Source: Roseateles koreensis (GTDB taxonomy: Bacteria > Pseudomonadota > Gammaproteobacteria > Burkholderiales > Burkholderiaceae_C). From it: 64,000 nt of DNA. The stretch covers positions 1-64,000 of the forward strand of contig NZ_JAQQXS010000001.1 of NCBI RefSeq assembly GCF_028595305.1, read 5' to 3'. Shown in pieces: positions 24,079-36,623 of this stretch. The stretch's first letter is position 1; the number at the start of each line of letters is the position of its first letter. The position numbers and the translations under genes were made by a program. The notes under the pieces were generated by a model. It ran no database searches. It was not told the DNA's origin and was given only the letters and a program-made list of their open reading frames with translations.

Positions 24079-26826
24079 TCAGACGGCCTGGGTGGCCACA
24101 GCAGGGGCTGCGGGTGCCGTGTCTGCATCCGGGGCCGAGGCCAGGGCGCGGGAGATGATTTCGCGAACGTCGGGCGAGAGATCTGGCTTGGCCGACACGC
24201 GCCGGATCGCCAGCAGCGCCGCACTTCGATAGGGCTCGGCGAGCACATTCCAGCGGTCCATCACGCGTGCCAGGCGGCTGGCCACTTGCGGGTTGATGGC
24301 GTCGAGGGCCAGTACTTGCTCAGCCCAGAACACATAACCCGCTGCATCAGCGCGGTGGAAGGCAGCCGGGTTGAACATGCACAGCGAGAAGATCAGGCTG
24401 CGCGCGCGGTTGGGGTTCTTCAGCGTGAAGTCCGGGTGTTGCATCAACTGACGCACACGGGCGAAGGTGCGGCCCGATTTTTCACCCGCCAATTCCGGTG
24501 TGCGGCCTTGCAGCGCAAACCACTTGTCGATGACCAGGGCGTCGTCCTTGAACAGTTCATGGAAGCGGGCCAGGGCCGGTTCGGCCAGATCGGCGTGGGC
24601 GGCCACCAAGGCCGACAGGGCGCCGAGGCGCTCGGTCATGTTGCCGGCGTCTTTGAAGCGTTGGTAGGCGCGGCCCGGCCAAACGGTGTCGCCCGTGCTG
24701 CGGGCATCCAGCACCAACATGGCCAGGGCCAGGTTGGCCAGCGCACGGCGGCCGCTGGAAACCGGGTCTGGCGTGTAGCCGGTTTTGATCTGGTTGGCTT
24801 CGAAGGCGGCGGTCCAATCGTCGCGCAGGGCTGCAGCCATTTGAACTTGGGCGGCTTCCACGGCGGCGTGGATGGCCTGTGGGTCGACCACATCCAGTTG
24901 CTCGGCAATATAGGTTTCGCCCGGCAGGGTCAGAGTGATTTCCTTGAACGCGGCGTCCAGCTCGGGGTGACGCAGCACCTTGCGCACGGCGTCGAGATAG
25001 GCGGCGTCCAGTTGCAGCGGCGTGCCGCTGCGCACGGCGCCGAGAATGCGATTCAAGGCCAGGCGCTGGCCGGCTTCCCAGCGATTGAAGGCATCCACAT
25101 CGTGCTGCAGCAGCACCAGCAGTTGGGCGTCGCTCAGGCCGTCGTCCAGCACCACCGGGGCGGAGAAACCACGCAGCAAAGAGGGCACGGGCTCGCTAGT
25201 CACATGGATGAAGACATAGCTCTGCTGGGCTTCTTCAAGCACCAGCACTTGCTCGTTCAACACTTCGGTGGCGCCTTGCAGTTGCAGAGGCAAGACCTGA
25301 CCCTCTTGGCTCAGAAGGCCCAGTGCCACCGGGATCACCTGGGGCAGCTTTTGATCTTGCCCAGGTGTGGCGGGGTTGTGCTGGGTCAGCGTGAGGGTGT
25401 AGGTCTGGGCCGCTGCGTCGTACACGCCTCGGGCTTGCACGCGCGGCGTGCCGGCTTGTGAATACCAGCGCTTGAAGGCATCCAGGCGAACGCTCAAGGC
25501 CGAGCCGGGGTTGGCGTCGGCAATGGCTTGGGCAAAGTCATCGCAGGTGACGGCTTGGCCGTCGTGGCGCTCGAAGTAGAGGCTCATGCCCTTTTCGAAA
25601 CCGGCGCGGCCTACCAGGGTCTGGTACATGCGCACGACTTCCGAGCCCTTGTCGTAAACCGTGGCGGTGTAGAAGTTGTTGATCTCGGAGTAACTGTCAG
25701 GCCGCACGGGGTGGGCCATAGCGCCGGAGTCTTCAGGGAACTGGGCGGCACGCAGCTGGCGCACATCGGCAATGCGGCAAACGGCGCGTGCCGAGGGGCT
25801 GCCCGCCATGTCCATGCTGAACTCCTGATCGCGGAAGACGGTGAGGCCTTCTTTCAGCGAGAGCTGGAACCAGTCGCGGCAGGTGACCCGATTGCCAGTC
25901 CAGTTGTGGAAGTACTCGTGGGCGACGATGGACTCGATGCGCGAGAAGTCTTGGTCGGTGGCCGTGGCCGGCGACGCCAACAGGGCCGAGGTGTTAAAGA
26001 TGTTGAGCCCCTTGTTCTCCATGGCTCCCATATTGAAGTCGGAGACGCCCACCACCATGAAACGGTCCAGGTCCAGCGGCAGCTTGAAGCGCGCTTCGTC
26101 CCACACCATGGAGGCGATCAGCGAGTTCATCGCATGCTCGGTCTTCTCCAAATCGCCCCGGCGCACATACACCTGCAGCAGGTGTTCTTTGCCGGCGCGT
26201 GTCTTCACGCGTTGTTCACGGGCCACCAGGTCGCCCGCCACCAGGGCGAACAGATAAGAGGGCTTGGGGAAGGGGTCGTGCCACTTGGCAAAGTGGCGCG
26301 CCTTGTTGCCGGCTTCTTCCAGGTCACCGGACTCCAGCAGGTTGCCGTTGCTCAGCAGCACCGGATACTTGCTCTTGTCTGCACGCAGGGTGACCGTGTA
26401 GATGGCCATCACGTCCGGGCGGTCGAGGAAGTAGGTGATGCGGCGGAAGCCTTCGGCCTCGCACTGCGTGAAAAAGCTGCCGCCCGAGGTGTAGAGCCCG
26501 CTCAGGGTGGTGTTTTTCTCGGGTGCGCAGGTGTTGCGCAATTCCAGCGCGAAGTCGGCGTCCGGTGCGTTGTCGATGATCAGCTCATGACCTTCCTGGC
26601 GGAAGGATACGCTCTCGCCGTTGATCAACACGCGCAGCAGATTCAGCTCTTCACCATGCAGGCGCAAAGCACTGTGGGCGACCGCGGTGTTGCGTTCGAC
26701 TTGCATCCTGGCGGTGACCAGGGTCTTGGCGGGGTCCAGGTCGAACGTCAGGTCGACGGTACGAATCCAGAACGCCGGCGCTTGGTAGTCTTCACGGCGA
26801 ATCAGTGTGGCAGTGCCTTCACGCAT
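24079..26826 (-). CDS. pepN: Aminopeptidase N (M1 family)
   Basis: A 915-residue zinc aminopeptidase that removes N-terminal residues from peptides in the cytosol. Visible motifs are the exopeptidase signature GAMENKG (about residues 267-273), the zinc site [12 protein letters not shown] (about 303-314) with the third ligand glutamate in SLKEGLTVF. The C-terminal helical domain is complete. ATG 26826 is preferred over 26835 because AAGGA lies eight bases upstream of it. Length fits the proteobacterial PepN subfamily. Confidence 0.95.
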   Translation of the reverse strand: MREGTATLIRREDYQAPAFWIRTVDLTFDLDPAKTLVTARMQVERNTAVAHSALRLHGEELNLLRVLINGESVSFRQEGHELIIDNAPDADFALELRNTCAPEKNTTLSGLYTSGGSFFTQCEAEGFRRITYFLDRPDVMAIYTVTLRADKSKYPVLLSNGNLLESGDLEEAGNKARHFAKWHDPFPKPSYLFALVAGDLVAREQRVKTRAGKEHLLQVYVRRGDLEKTEHAMNSLIASMVWDEARFKLPLDLDRFMVVGVSDFNMGAMENKGLNIFNTSALLASPATATDQDFSRIESIVAHEYFHNWTGNRVTCRDWFQLSLKEGLTVFRDQEFSMDMAGSPSARAVCRIADVRQLRAAQFPEDSGAMAHPVRPDSYSEINNFYTATVYDKGSEVVRMYQTLVGRAGFEKGMSLYFERHDGQAVTCDDFAQAIADANPGSALSVRLDAFKRWYSQAGTPRVQARGVYDAAAQTYTLTLTQHNPATPGQDQKLPQVIPVALGLLSQEGQVLPLQLQGATEVLNEQVLVLEEAQQSYVFIHVTSEPVPSLLRGFSAPVVLDDGLSDAQLLVLLQHDVDAFNRWEAGQRLALNRILGAVRSGTPLQLDAAYLDAVRKVLRHPELDAAFKEITLTLPGETYIAEQLDVVDPQAIHAAVEAAQVQMAAALRDDWTAAFEANQIKTGYTPDPVSSGRRALANLALAMLVLDARSTGDTVWPGRAYQRFKDAGNMTERLGALSALVAAHADLAEPALARFHELFKDDALVIDKWFALQGRTPELAGEKSGRTFARVRQLMQHPDFTLKNPNRARSLIFSLCMFNPAAFHRADAAGYVFWAEQVLALDAINPQVASRLARVMDRWNVLAEPYRSAALLAIRRVSAKPDLSPDVREIISRALASAPDADTAPAAPAVATQAV

Positions 26827-26943
26827 GGCGGGCATCCTTGTGGGTTGAAGGAAAGTTCAGGGGCGGGCTTCATGGGCACGGCCTGGCGGATCTTTGTGGG
26901 AGCCGGAGGTGGCCGTGTCGATGTGCCTGCATGTCAGGGCAGG

Positions 26944-28048
26944 TCAGACGCCCTGTTTGAGGCTGGCGGAGATGAAGGCGTCGAGGTCACCGTCCAGCAC
27001 CTTCTGGGTGGCGGAGGTTTCGTAGTTGGTGCGCAGATCCTTGATGCGGCTCTGGTCCAACACATAACTGCGAATCTGGTGACCCCAGCCCACGTCGGTC
27101 TTGGTGTCTTCGAGCTTTTGCTGCTCTTCGGCACGCTTGCGCATCTCGTGGTCGTACAGACGCGAGCGCAGGCGCTTCCAGGCCACATCGCGGTTGCTGT
27201 GCTGGCTGCGGCCGTCCTGGCACTGCACCACGATGCCGGTCGGAATGTGCGTGAGGCGCACGGCTGAATCGGTCTTGTTGATGTGCTGGCCGCCAGCGCC
27301 CGAGGCGCGAAAGGTGTCGGTGCGCACGTCGGCCGGATTGATGTCGATTTCGATCGAGTCATCAATTTCTGGGTAGACGAAGAGCGAGGCAAAGCTGGTG
27401 TGGCGGCCGCCCGACGAGTCGAAGGGGCTCTTGCGCACCAGGCGGTGCACGCCGGTTTCGGTGCGCAGCAGGCCAAAGGCGTACTCGCCTTCCACCTTGA
27501 TGGTCGCGCTCTTGATGCCGGCCACGTCGCCTGCGGTTTCGTCTTCCAGGGTGGCGGTGAAGCCCTTGCGTTCGCAATACTTGAGGTACTGGCGCAGCAG
27601 CATGCTGGCCCAGTCGCAGGCTTCTGTGCCTCCGGCACCGGCCTGGATGTCGATGAAGCAGTTGCTGGGGTCGGCCGGGTTGTTGAACATGCGGCGGAAT
27701 TCCAACTGCTCGACGATTTCGTTCAGCTTGGCGGCGTCGACCTCAATGGCTTCCAGGCCCTCAAAGTCCTGTTCTTCCTTGACCATCTCGTACAGCTCGG
27801 TGCTGTCGGCCAAGTTACTGGTCAGGTGGTCGATGGTGCTGACCACGTTCTCCAGCGTGCGCTTTTCCTTGCCCAATTCTTGGGCGCGCTTGGGCTCGTT
27901 CCAGACACTGGGGTTCTCCAGCGCGGCGTTGACTTCGTTCAGTCGCAGTGCTTTGCGATCGTAGTCAAAGATACCCCCTTAGCGCGTCAGTACGCGCTGT
28001 CAGGTCGGCCAAGGTGGTGCCGATGGTGTTGATGCGTTCGATGTCCAT
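26944..28048 (-). CDS. prfB: Peptide chain release factor 2, programmed frameshift
   Basis: RF2, which recognises UGA and UAA stop codons and releases the peptide on the ribosome. The joined product is 367 residues. The first frame runs from ATG 28048 for 27 codons to an in-frame TGA at 27965-27967; the rest is read after a +1 shift at CTTTGAC, preceded by the Shine-Dalgarno-like AGGGGG. The codon-recognition motif SPF ([13 protein letters not shown]) and the peptide-release motif GGQ ([14 protein letters not shown]) are intact. A simple frame call would start at 27876 and miss the N-terminus. Autoregulation by its own UGA is well established for the family. Confidence 0.96.
27964..27979 (-). 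other. prfB: prfB +1 frameshift signal
   Basis: On the minus strand AGGGGGTATCTTTGAC contains the internal Shine-Dalgarno sequence AGGGGG, three spacer bases, the slippery CTT and the in-frame stop TGA followed by C, the weak termination context typical of prfB. Confidence 0.95.
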
Positions 28049-28253
28049 ATGAAATCCTGTCAGACCTGTGAGTCAGCCGCGTGTGCAAAGCGCGTCGCCA
28101 ACCTTGCGCGCGCGGAATCCGCCATTTTTACATGAGCTGCATCCCGGGCGAGGGGCCGGCCCGAAACAGTTCCCAGGGCCGCGTGGCGTTAGCGGTGGAG
28201 GGCGTCTGCTTTGCGTGGCACGTGGCGCCCCATTTGGGGCACACTTGCGAGCC

Positions 28254-28565
28254 ATGGATCTTCGCAATTTTGAGACTCCCGATCAGCCCGCACCCCGCCG
28301 CGCAGCGACCCCTGCCGCGCATGTGCGCTATTGGCGCCGTACCTGTCAGTTGACCTTGGCACTGTTGGTGCTGTGGGCGCTGGTCAGTTTTGGTCTGATC
28401 TATTTCGCACGCGAGCTGTCGTTTGAATTCTTCGGCTGGCCTTTTGGCTTTTGGGTGGCCTCGCAAGGTGCATTGCTGGTATTTTGCTGCATCGTGGCGG
28501 GCTACGCCTGGACCATGAACCGGCTGGACGATGCGGCACTCGGCGCCGGCCGAGACATCATCTGA
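28254..28565 (+). CDS. DUF4212 small membrane protein (symporter small subunit)
   Basis: A 103-residue protein with two membrane helices (QLTLALLVLWALVSFGLIYF and FWVASQGALLVFCCIVAGYA) and the DUF4212 hallmarks RYWRRTCQL, LSFEFFGWPFGFW and YAWTMNRLDD. The family is the small partner of sodium:solute symporters (acetate-type), usually encoded just before the large subunit. Here the next gene is a minus-strand hydrolase, so the partner is not adjacent. ATG 28254 begins the conserved region; the longer frame upstream is not conserved-looking. Confidence 0.85.
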   Translation: MDLRNFETPDQPAPRRAATPAAHVRYWRRTCQLTLALLVLWALVSFGLIYFARELSFEFFGWPFGFWVASQGALLVFCCIVAGYAWTMNRLDDAALGAGRDII

Positions 28566-28601
28566 ACGTCTGGCGAACCTCCGCCCACCTTCAGCCAATC
28601 G

Positions 28602-29552
28602 TCAGCCCAAAAAATCTTCTAGCGCCCGTGCTAGCGCATCGGGCTGGTCGTGGTGCAGCATGTGGCCGGCATCGCTCAGGCCTACACGGCGCAGGGATTG
28701 CACCAGGGCTAGGCGTTCTTCGAAATCGCTGCGCGGGTAGCGCTTGCCGAACCAGCGCATCATGTCGGTGTCATGGCCCTCCACCCACAAGGTGGGTGCG
28801 GTGATGCGTGCCCAGCAGGCCATGGCTTCTTCGCGCCGGTAGAGGGCCGGGTTGGTTTTTTTGTGGGCGGGGTCGGCCAGAATGCGCCATTCCTGGCTGC
28901 CATCGGGCAAGGTCGCTTGCGCGGACCAGCGTGGCGCCAGCCAGGCCGCTTTGTCGGCGGAGAGCCGGGGGTTGGTCTTGCTCAGGCGTGCAGCCACATC
29001 GTTCAGGCTGGCATAGGGCTTGAGCTGCGGGGCTTGCTTGAGCTCATCCAGCCAAGTCACGAGGCGTTCAGGCGCAGCACTCGCCTGGGTATCGGGCAGG
29101 CCAAAGCCTTCCAGGTTGATCAGTCGGCGGATGCGTTTTGGGCGCACACCGGCATAAGTCATGACGATATTGCCGCCCATGCTGTGACCGAGCAGGTCTA
29201 CGGGCTGATCGGGACTTACGGCGTCCAGCAGCGCATCAAGATCGCCCAGGTAGTCGGGAAACCAGTAACTGTCAGCCCCCCCGGCATCGCTCAGGCCGAA
29301 ACCGCGCCAATCCATGGCGACGATGGGTCGATTTTCTTGCATCGCGTCGATCACGAACTGGAACGACGCGGCAACGTCCATCCAGCCGTGCAACATCACC
29401 AGCAAGGGACGCTCAGGCGTGAAGGCGCTTGCGGCGTCACCATCCCAGCGCAGCAGGTGGTGCTGCAGGCCGCGCAAGAAGATGAATTCGCTGCGGGCAA
29501 TGCGGCGGGGCGAGTAAACGGGGGGCGAGGCAAGGGGGGTGTCAGGCGTCAT
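28602..29552 (-). CDS. Alpha/beta hydrolase
   Basis: A 316-residue hydrolase. The nucleophile elbow is GHSMGGNIV with the catalytic serine; the oxyanion region is LVMLHGWMDVAASFQFV; a probable catalytic aspartate is in LWVEGHDTDMM and the histidine in SDAGHMLHHD. No signal peptide, so cytoplasmic. The family covers esterases and epoxide hydrolases, and the substrate cannot be inferred. It is convergent with the DUF4212 gene and divergent from the acetyltransferase gene. Confidence 0.85.
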   Translation of the reverse strand: MTPDTPLASPPVYSPRRIARSEFIFLRGLQHHLLRWDGDAASAFTPERPLLVMLHGWMDVAASFQFVIDAMQENRPIVAMDWRGFGLSDAGGADSYWFPDYLGDLDALLDAVSPDQPVDLLGHSMGGNIVMTYAGVRPKRIRRLINLEGFGLPDTQASAAPERLVTWLDELKQAPQLKPYASLNDVAARLSKTNPRLSADKAAWLAPRWSAQATLPDGSQEWRILADPAHKKTNPALYRREEAMACWARITAPTLWVEGHDTDMMRWFGKRYPRSDFEERLALVQSLRRVGLSDAGHMLHHDQPDALARALEDFLG

Positions 29553-29669
29553 GCCTGAAATATAGGGGAGTGCAGCGCCGGGTACTGTCGAGCGCGTGAC
29601 AGGGGGGGGGGCGGCGTCGCCCCTGCCGCGGGTGACATCGCTGTCGTGTGAAGTGTGCAGAATAGCGCC

Positions 29670-30149
29670 ATGACTTCATACACCTTGCGCCCTGCGGAAG
29701 CCCGCGACGTTGCCGTTCTTGTGACTCTGGTCGAAGAATTGGCTGAATTTGAGAGCCTGACGCACATGCTGGCGCTGACCCGCGAAAGCCTGCACCAGCA
29801 CCTGTTTGGCGACAAGCCGGTGGTCGAGGCCCTGGTGGGTGAGATCGATGGCGAGGTAGAAGGCTTTGCTCTTTTCTTCACCAATTTCAGCACCTTCCTG
29901 GGCAAGCCGGGCCTGTATCTTGAAGATTTGTACGTGCGTGCCGCGCACCGCGGCTCGGGTCTGGGCAAGGGTTTACTGACCCGCCTAGCGCAGTTGGCCG
30001 TTGAGCGGGACTACGGGCGCTTTGAATGGAGCGTGCTGGACTGGAATGAAAATGCTATTCGCTTCTACGAGCGCATGGGCGCCACCGTGCTGCCTGACTG
30101 GCGCATCTGCCGCATCAGCGGTGCGGCGTTGGAGAAGTTCCGGCCCTGA
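29670..30149 (+). CDS. GNAT-family N-acetyltransferase
   Basis: A 159-residue acetyltransferase. The fold starts SYTLRPAEARDVAVLVTLVE; the acetyl-CoA binding motif is RGSGLGKGLLTRL and the family strand LYLEDLYVRAAHRG precedes it; WNENAIRFYERMGA is the typical C-terminal helix. It resembles diamine/polyamine N-acetyltransferases in length and in the EDLYVRxxxRG motif. ATG 29670 is used; the upstream GTG at 29655 is not supported. Confidence 0.88.
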   Translation: MTSYTLRPAEARDVAVLVTLVEELAEFESLTHMLALTRESLHQHLFGDKPVVEALVGEIDGEVEGFALFFTNFSTFLGKPGLYLEDLYVRAAHRGSGLGKGLLTRLAQLAVERDYGRFEWSVLDWNENAIRFYERMGATVLPDWRICRISGAALEKFRP

Positions 30150-30171
30150 TTGGGACAGGTCGTTTGTGCTG

Positions 30172-30948
30172 TCACCGGCTCATCTTGACGCTGAGCTTGC
30201 TGCCAGCAGGCGAAATCAAACGAGCCGAATCGGGCCACCGCTCCTGGCCTGACAGCACGGTGCAAAAAGGGCGAAGCGGCGTTTGGCTCTTCTCTTGATG
30301 GGGGTCTTTTTCCTGGGGATCTGCGGCCAGGGGCAGGGCCATGGTTTGTTGGCCCTCGGGCCACTCGAGTTGCCAGGCTGCCGCGGGGCTGCAGATGCGC
30401 ACGCCTTCGACCTGCGGCATCATCCAGCGCAGGTAAAAGGGCAACATCTCGGTGCGCAGGCTGTGGCCCACGCGCATCATGCGGCGGACGGTTTTCATGT
30501 CCAGTTGATCGGCCGTCACGGTCAACTCCAGCGTGCCCATGATGTGCAGGCTGCCTTTGGTCTGGTTGGTGGCCAACTCCGCATTTTTGGCTTGATCCTC
30601 GGGCAGCAGGGGCAATGAGAAAGTGCCATCGGCCGCCAGTGGTATGGGCAGGTAGCGCTCGTCGGTGGCGAGCGCCAATTTGGCTGTAAGCACCGGTTTC
30701 TTCGTGTCTTTGGACATCACTTTGAAGTCCAGTCGCACCAGCCCTTCACCCACCCGCTGCAGCTTGGTCAGCACCTCGTTCATCTCTGCGTAGGGCATGA
30801 TGGCTGGGTCTTTTTGCAACTGCACCGTGACGGTTTCCAGCTGTTCGGTGGCGGGCTTGGCGTCCTCGGCGCAAGCGCTGAAGGAGCAGGTCCACAAGAC
30901 CGCGCAGACCAGTGCCTGATGAAGGTGAGAGTGAGTGCAGCGGTTCAT
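30172..30948 (-). CDS. Exported hypothetical protein
   Basis: A 258-residue protein with an N-terminal signal peptide (ALVCAVLWTCSFSACA). After cleavage it is soluble and mixed alpha/beta, with DKPAIMPYAEMNEVL-like and LVRLDFKVMSKDTKKPVLTA stretches. It looks like a periplasmic DUF2987-like protein, but I am not certain of the family. The gene downstream on the same strand side is none; upstream at 31003 is another unknown on the same strand. Confidence 0.65.
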   Translation of the reverse strand: MNRCTHSHLHQALVCAVLWTCSFSACAEDAKPATEQLETVTVQLQKDPAIMPYAEMNEVLTKLQRVGEGLVRLDFKVMSKDTKKPVLTAKLALATDERYLPIPLAADGTFSLPLLPEDQAKNAELATNQTKGSLHIMGTLELTVTADQLDMKTVRRMMRVGHSLRTEMLPFYLRWMMPQVEGVRICSPAAAWQLEWPEGQQTMALPLAADPQEKDPHQEKSQTPLRPFCTVLSGQERWPDSARLISPAGSKLSVKMSR

Positions 30949-31002
30949 AGAATCGAGGGTCGGTGAGGGGTGGAAGGATGGCGTAGCCGTTTGAATAACG
31001 CA

Positions 31003-31602
31003 TTACTTGCTGCACTGACCGCGCAGCTCTGCCAGCAGGAAAAAGGGCGTGCTGAGCAAACCCAGGCCGCCGCCGAGATACTCACCCTTCACGCAGTCGC
31101 CATGGCCGGCCTGTTGCACGGATTGCGCCAGTTTTTGCTGGGCGTTGACGGGCTCATCACCCATGGCTGAAGCTGCCCGTTCGGACAACAGGGGCGCGCG
31201 GGCCGCCTCGCGGAGCGCGTGGCGCGTGGCCGCACTGTCGAGCAGTCGCGCTGTTGGCGGCGCGATACTTGCCGCCGGGCCTGCGATGGGGCTGGGTGCG
31301 GGTGCTTCGGTCGTTTGTACGGCAATTGCCGGCGCCCCAGGCGATTCCTGTGTGGGGAGATGATTTTGACGATCGACCGGCGGCGCGCTGATTTCCCGCT
31401 GCGCTGGTTTGGGCGCGGCCGTTTGCGCCTTCAAGAGCCGCACCGCAACGAGCGTGCTCTGCCTCGTGTGCACGGCGGCGGGTCGAGGCGTTGCAAGAAG
31501 GTGCTGCAGAAATAACAGACCCGCCGCATGCAGCAGCGCGAGCAGGCCCAGCAGAAGGGGGCGCCCACGTGAGCGGGTATCAAAAGCCATCGGGCCGGTC
31601 AT
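31003..31602 (-). CDS. Membrane-anchored hypothetical protein, Pro/Ala-rich
   Basis: A 199-residue protein with one N-terminal membrane helix (LLLGLLALLHAAGLLFLQHL), a Pro- and Ala-rich linker spanning most of residues 35-125, and a short C-terminal domain with two cysteines (GDCVKGEYLGGGLGLLSTPF, GQCSK). The layout resembles TonB-like energy transducers, but the TonB C-terminal fold is not evident. Its neighbour at 30172 is also exported and on the same strand, so the two may act together in the envelope. Confidence 0.6.
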   Translation of the reverse strand: MTGPMAFDTRSRGRPLLLGLLALLHAAGLLFLQHLLATPRPAAVHTRQSTLVAVRLLKAQTAAPKPAQREISAPPVDRQNHLPTQESPGAPAIAVQTTEAPAPSPIAGPAASIAPPTARLLDSAATRHALREAARAPLLSERAASAMGDEPVNAQQKLAQSVQQAGHGDCVKGEYLGGGLGLLSTPFFLLAELRGQCSK

Positions 31603-31638
31603 TGCGGATGCGTCAGGGCTGGCTGGGCACCCTTGACG

Positions 31639-32106
31639 TCATGGTGTGCCGGCCTTGATGGGCGGCGCAAATCGCAGCGCCTTGCCAATTCGGTTCCATG
31701 CATTGATGTGGGCGATGGAGGCGGTGAGAAAGCTCAGATCGCCCGGGCCAAATTCAGCCAGCGTCTGCTGATACAGCGCGTCGCTGATGTCGCCTCGTGC
31801 GGACAGCGTGAGTTGTTCGGCATAGGCCAAGGCCACGCGCTCGCGGTCGGAGTAGACAGGGGCGTCGTGCCAGGTGGCCAGCAAGTCCAGCTTTTCGGCG
31901 GGCACCTGCAGGCTGCGGGCCAGATTCAGGTGAAACTGCAGGCAAAAAGCACAGCCATTGAGCTGCGAAGCCCGCAGCTTGATCAACTCCAGCAGGTCTT
32001 TGCCCAGCCCGGACGTGCCGACGGCCTTGCCAATCGCCGCCAAGCCCTCGGGCACACCGGGTGCGAGTTTGGCGAAGTCGGCATAGGAAATGCGAGGAGC
32101 GGTCAT
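31639..32106 (-). CDS. Carboxymuconolactone decarboxylase / AhpD-like protein
   Basis: A 155-residue protein of the CMD/AhpD fold. The redox motif CxxC is present in NGCAFCLQFHLNLAR, with the downstream histidine typical of peroxidase-type members; ERVALAYAEQLTLSARG and AHINAWNRIGKAL complete the family pattern. Such proteins act as alkylhydroperoxidases or as unknown stress enzymes. ATG 32106 starts the conserved part. The gene stands alone between unknown genes. Confidence 0.88.
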   Translation of the reverse strand: MTAPRISYADFAKLAPGVPEGLAAIGKAVGTSGLGKDLLELIKLRASQLNGCAFCLQFHLNLARSLQVPAEKLDLLATWHDAPVYSDRERVALAYAEQLTLSARGDISDALYQQTLAEFGPGDLSFLTASIAHINAWNRIGKALRFAPPIKAGTP

Positions 32107-32352
32107 GGTGCGGGGTCCGTTCAATCAGAGTGGTCGCATTATTGACTCGCTGTGCGCGAGCGCAGACCGTCGCGATCCTGCAAGTTTGGGGGGGGGGCAA
32201 GGGGGCGTTGATGCCCAACTGCAATCGCAGTTGCAACTGCAGCCGCAGCCCATCGGCTGAAACCGCAGTTCGTCGCTTGGGGGTGGCGATTGCCGGCACT
32301 TGCCGGAATACTGCTCGACTTCAAGCCAGCATGGCGCTGGTGGAGGTGTCGA
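32107..32352. other. Intergenic region with G-run and small inverted repeat
   Basis: No gene is supported. A run of ten G occurs near 32188, followed by CAACTGC AATC GCAGTTG (a 7-bp inverted repeat near 32216-32233). The low-complexity G-run may vary in length. Confidence 0.35.
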
Positions 32353-32622
32353 ATGTCGTCCAGCCGTCAACGCAGCAACAATGGGTTGCCAAGAGCCTTG
32401 CTCATGGCCGTGATCCTGAGCACAGGCACTCTGTTGCCCTTGGCGGCCCAAGCCAGTGAGGTCGTCAAATTGGCGCGTTTGGTGATCACGGGCAAACGCC
32501 TGGGTGCACCCATGGCCTCTCGCTCCGGCGGACCCTCCGGCCCCCGGCCGCAGATTGTCAGCCAGCAGAGCGACGACGAGGCCTCGCCCGACGGGCGGCG
32601 TGGGGTTTTTCGCCCGATTTGA
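32353..32622 (+). CDS. Small exported hypothetical protein (89 aa)
   Basis: An 89-residue protein with a signal peptide (LLMAVILSTGTLLPLAAQAS) and a mature part VVKLARLVITGKRLGAPMAS followed by a Gly/Pro/Arg-rich tail ending GVFRPI. GGAGG lies six bases before the ATG, which decides the start. I recognise no family. It precedes the SET protein gene by 38 bases on the same strand and may be co-transcribed. Confidence 0.6.
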   Translation: MSSSRQRSNNGLPRALLMAVILSTGTLLPLAAQASEVVKLARLVITGKRLGAPMASRSGGPSGPRPQIVSQQSDDEASPDGRRGVFRPI

Positions 32623-32660
32623 GGACGAGCTGAATAGAGCCGGGCTGCGACAATAACGTC

Positions 32661-33155
32661 ATGCCCCGCCTGACCGAAATCCAGCCCCCCGCACCCTCTC
32701 CGTCAAAACAAGACGAGGCGCCCATTCGGCCCGCCAAGGGCCAAGTCTTGCCGGCCGAGCGATTTGCGCTGACGGTAGCGGATAGCGTGATCGATGGCTT
32801 GGGGGTTTTTGCGGCCGAGCCCATTCCTGCGCGGCGCAAGATTGGCGAATTGCGCGGTGAGGCGATCTCGGTGCGGGAGGCCAGGCGTCGTGCCAAGGGC
32901 CGGGCCCGAATCCACATTGTTGAGGTGTCGGAGACACGTGCGGTGGATGCTACCGACTCGAAAGACGCGCTGCGGCACATCAACCACAGTTGTGCACCGA
33001 ATGCGCAACTGCGCATCAGCCAGGGCCGCGTCGAGTTTTATGCATTGCGCGATATTGAGCCCGGCGAGGAGTTGAGCTGCGACTACGGCGAAAGCCACCA
33101 CGAAGGGCGGCTGCGTTGCCGTTGTGGCGCGCCCAACTGCGCAGGGCGCCTTTGA
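32661..33155 (+). CDS. SET-domain protein (lysine methyltransferase-like)
   Basis: A 164-residue SET protein. The S-adenosylmethionine and substrate motifs are present: GLGVFAAEPIPARRKIGELR, RHINHSCAPNAQL, GEELSCDYGES, and the post-SET cysteines CRCGAPNCAGRL, which may bind zinc. Bacterial SET proteins of this length methylate lysines of unknown targets. It is compact, without a pre-SET domain. It is convergent with the UPF0149 gene. Confidence 0.9.
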   Translation: MPRLTEIQPPAPSPSKQDEAPIRPAKGQVLPAERFALTVADSVIDGLGVFAAEPIPARRKIGELRGEAISVREARRRAKGRARIHIVEVSETRAVDATDSKDALRHINHSCAPNAQLRISQGRVEFYALRDIEPGEELSCDYGESHHEGRLRCRCGAPNCAGRL

Positions 33156-33210
33156 ACCAAGTCGCCCTGGGTGCCTGGGGCAGTCTTGGGGTTGTGGCGC
33201 CCCGGTGGGA

Positions 33211-33918
33211 TCAGGACAAGGTTTGGCCCGGCGCCGGTTGCAGCCAGAACAGGCGCAGGTCTTGGGCGGAGAACAGGGCGTCGTCCAACAACACGTCTTG
33301 GTCGATGACGTCGTCCGGCTCGTACTGCTCAGCGATATAGGCCTGGCGCTGGTCGCCTGGCGGCATGGCAACGGCGGCGACCGACATCAGCATGGCATCC
33401 AACATTTGGCCCGCTTCGCTGTCGCTGTCGTGCACGTACCAGGCTTGCTCATTGTCTTCAACGGCTTGCATGAAGCCTTCCACCCACATCACGCCGGGCG
33501 GGGGCAGTTCGCTCAGCTGCTCTTCTGTCAGCACGCCCTGGGCCAGCAGGTCAGCCTTGGTGGCTTCGTCGAACTCGGTGATCAGCGGCGTGAGCAAAAT
33601 CGCTTCCGGGTCGGCGGAGAGGGCTTCGGGGTCGAGGCTGTCGGCGATTTCGTTCCAGCGGGTCATCAGCACTTGCATGAACTCTTCGGTGGCGTCTTGT
33701 TCGTCCAGTACGGCGGCCCAGTTTTCGCCAAAGAGGCCGTCCATGGCGGCGATGGGGCTGTGCACCACCGGCCCGCAGATCAGCGCGGTCATGTAGCCGT
33801 CGAGCGTGTCGATGGGCACGGCGTCCATGTCTTCGGGCGTCGCGGCCACGAGGATCTGCAGCAGCGCGGCCAGGCGCTCCGCGTTGGCGTGGTCGATGTC
33901 TTGGTAAGCGTCGGTCAT
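33211..33918 (-). CDS. UPF0149 (YecA) family protein
   Basis: A 235-residue acidic helical protein of the YecA/UPF0149 family: IDTLDGYMTALICGPVVHSP near the N-terminus and MWVEGFMQAVEDNEQAW in the middle are family signatures. No enzymatic motif is known. It is the next gene downstream of alaS on the same strand, separated by a terminator at 33940-33971. Confidence 0.87.
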   Translation of the reverse strand: MTDAYQDIDHANAERLAALLQILVAATPEDMDAVPIDTLDGYMTALICGPVVHSPIAAMDGLFGENWAAVLDEQDATEEFMQVLMTRWNEIADSLDPEALSADPEAILLTPLITEFDEATKADLLAQGVLTEEQLSELPPPGVMWVEGFMQAVEDNEQAWYVHDSDSEAGQMLDAMLMSVAAVAMPPGDQRQAYIAEQYEPDDVIDQDVLLDDALFSAQDLRLFWLQPAPGQTLS

Positions 33919-33939
33919 GATGAGTCCTTCAGAAAGAAC

Positions 33940-33971
33940 AAGGGCTCTCGGTTCGATTGACGAGAGCCCTT
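33940..33971 (-). terminator. alaS terminator
   Basis: AAGGGCTCTCG (33940-33950) and CGAGAGCCCTT (33961-33971) form a perfect 11-bp stem with a 10-base loop, followed on the minus strand by TTGTTCTTTC. It lies 25 bases after the alaS stop. Confidence 0.85.
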
Positions 33972-33995
33972 GAGAGTGTCAGTTGAATTTAGAAG

Positions 33996-36619
<2,624 letters not shown>

Positions 36620-36623
<4 letters not shown>

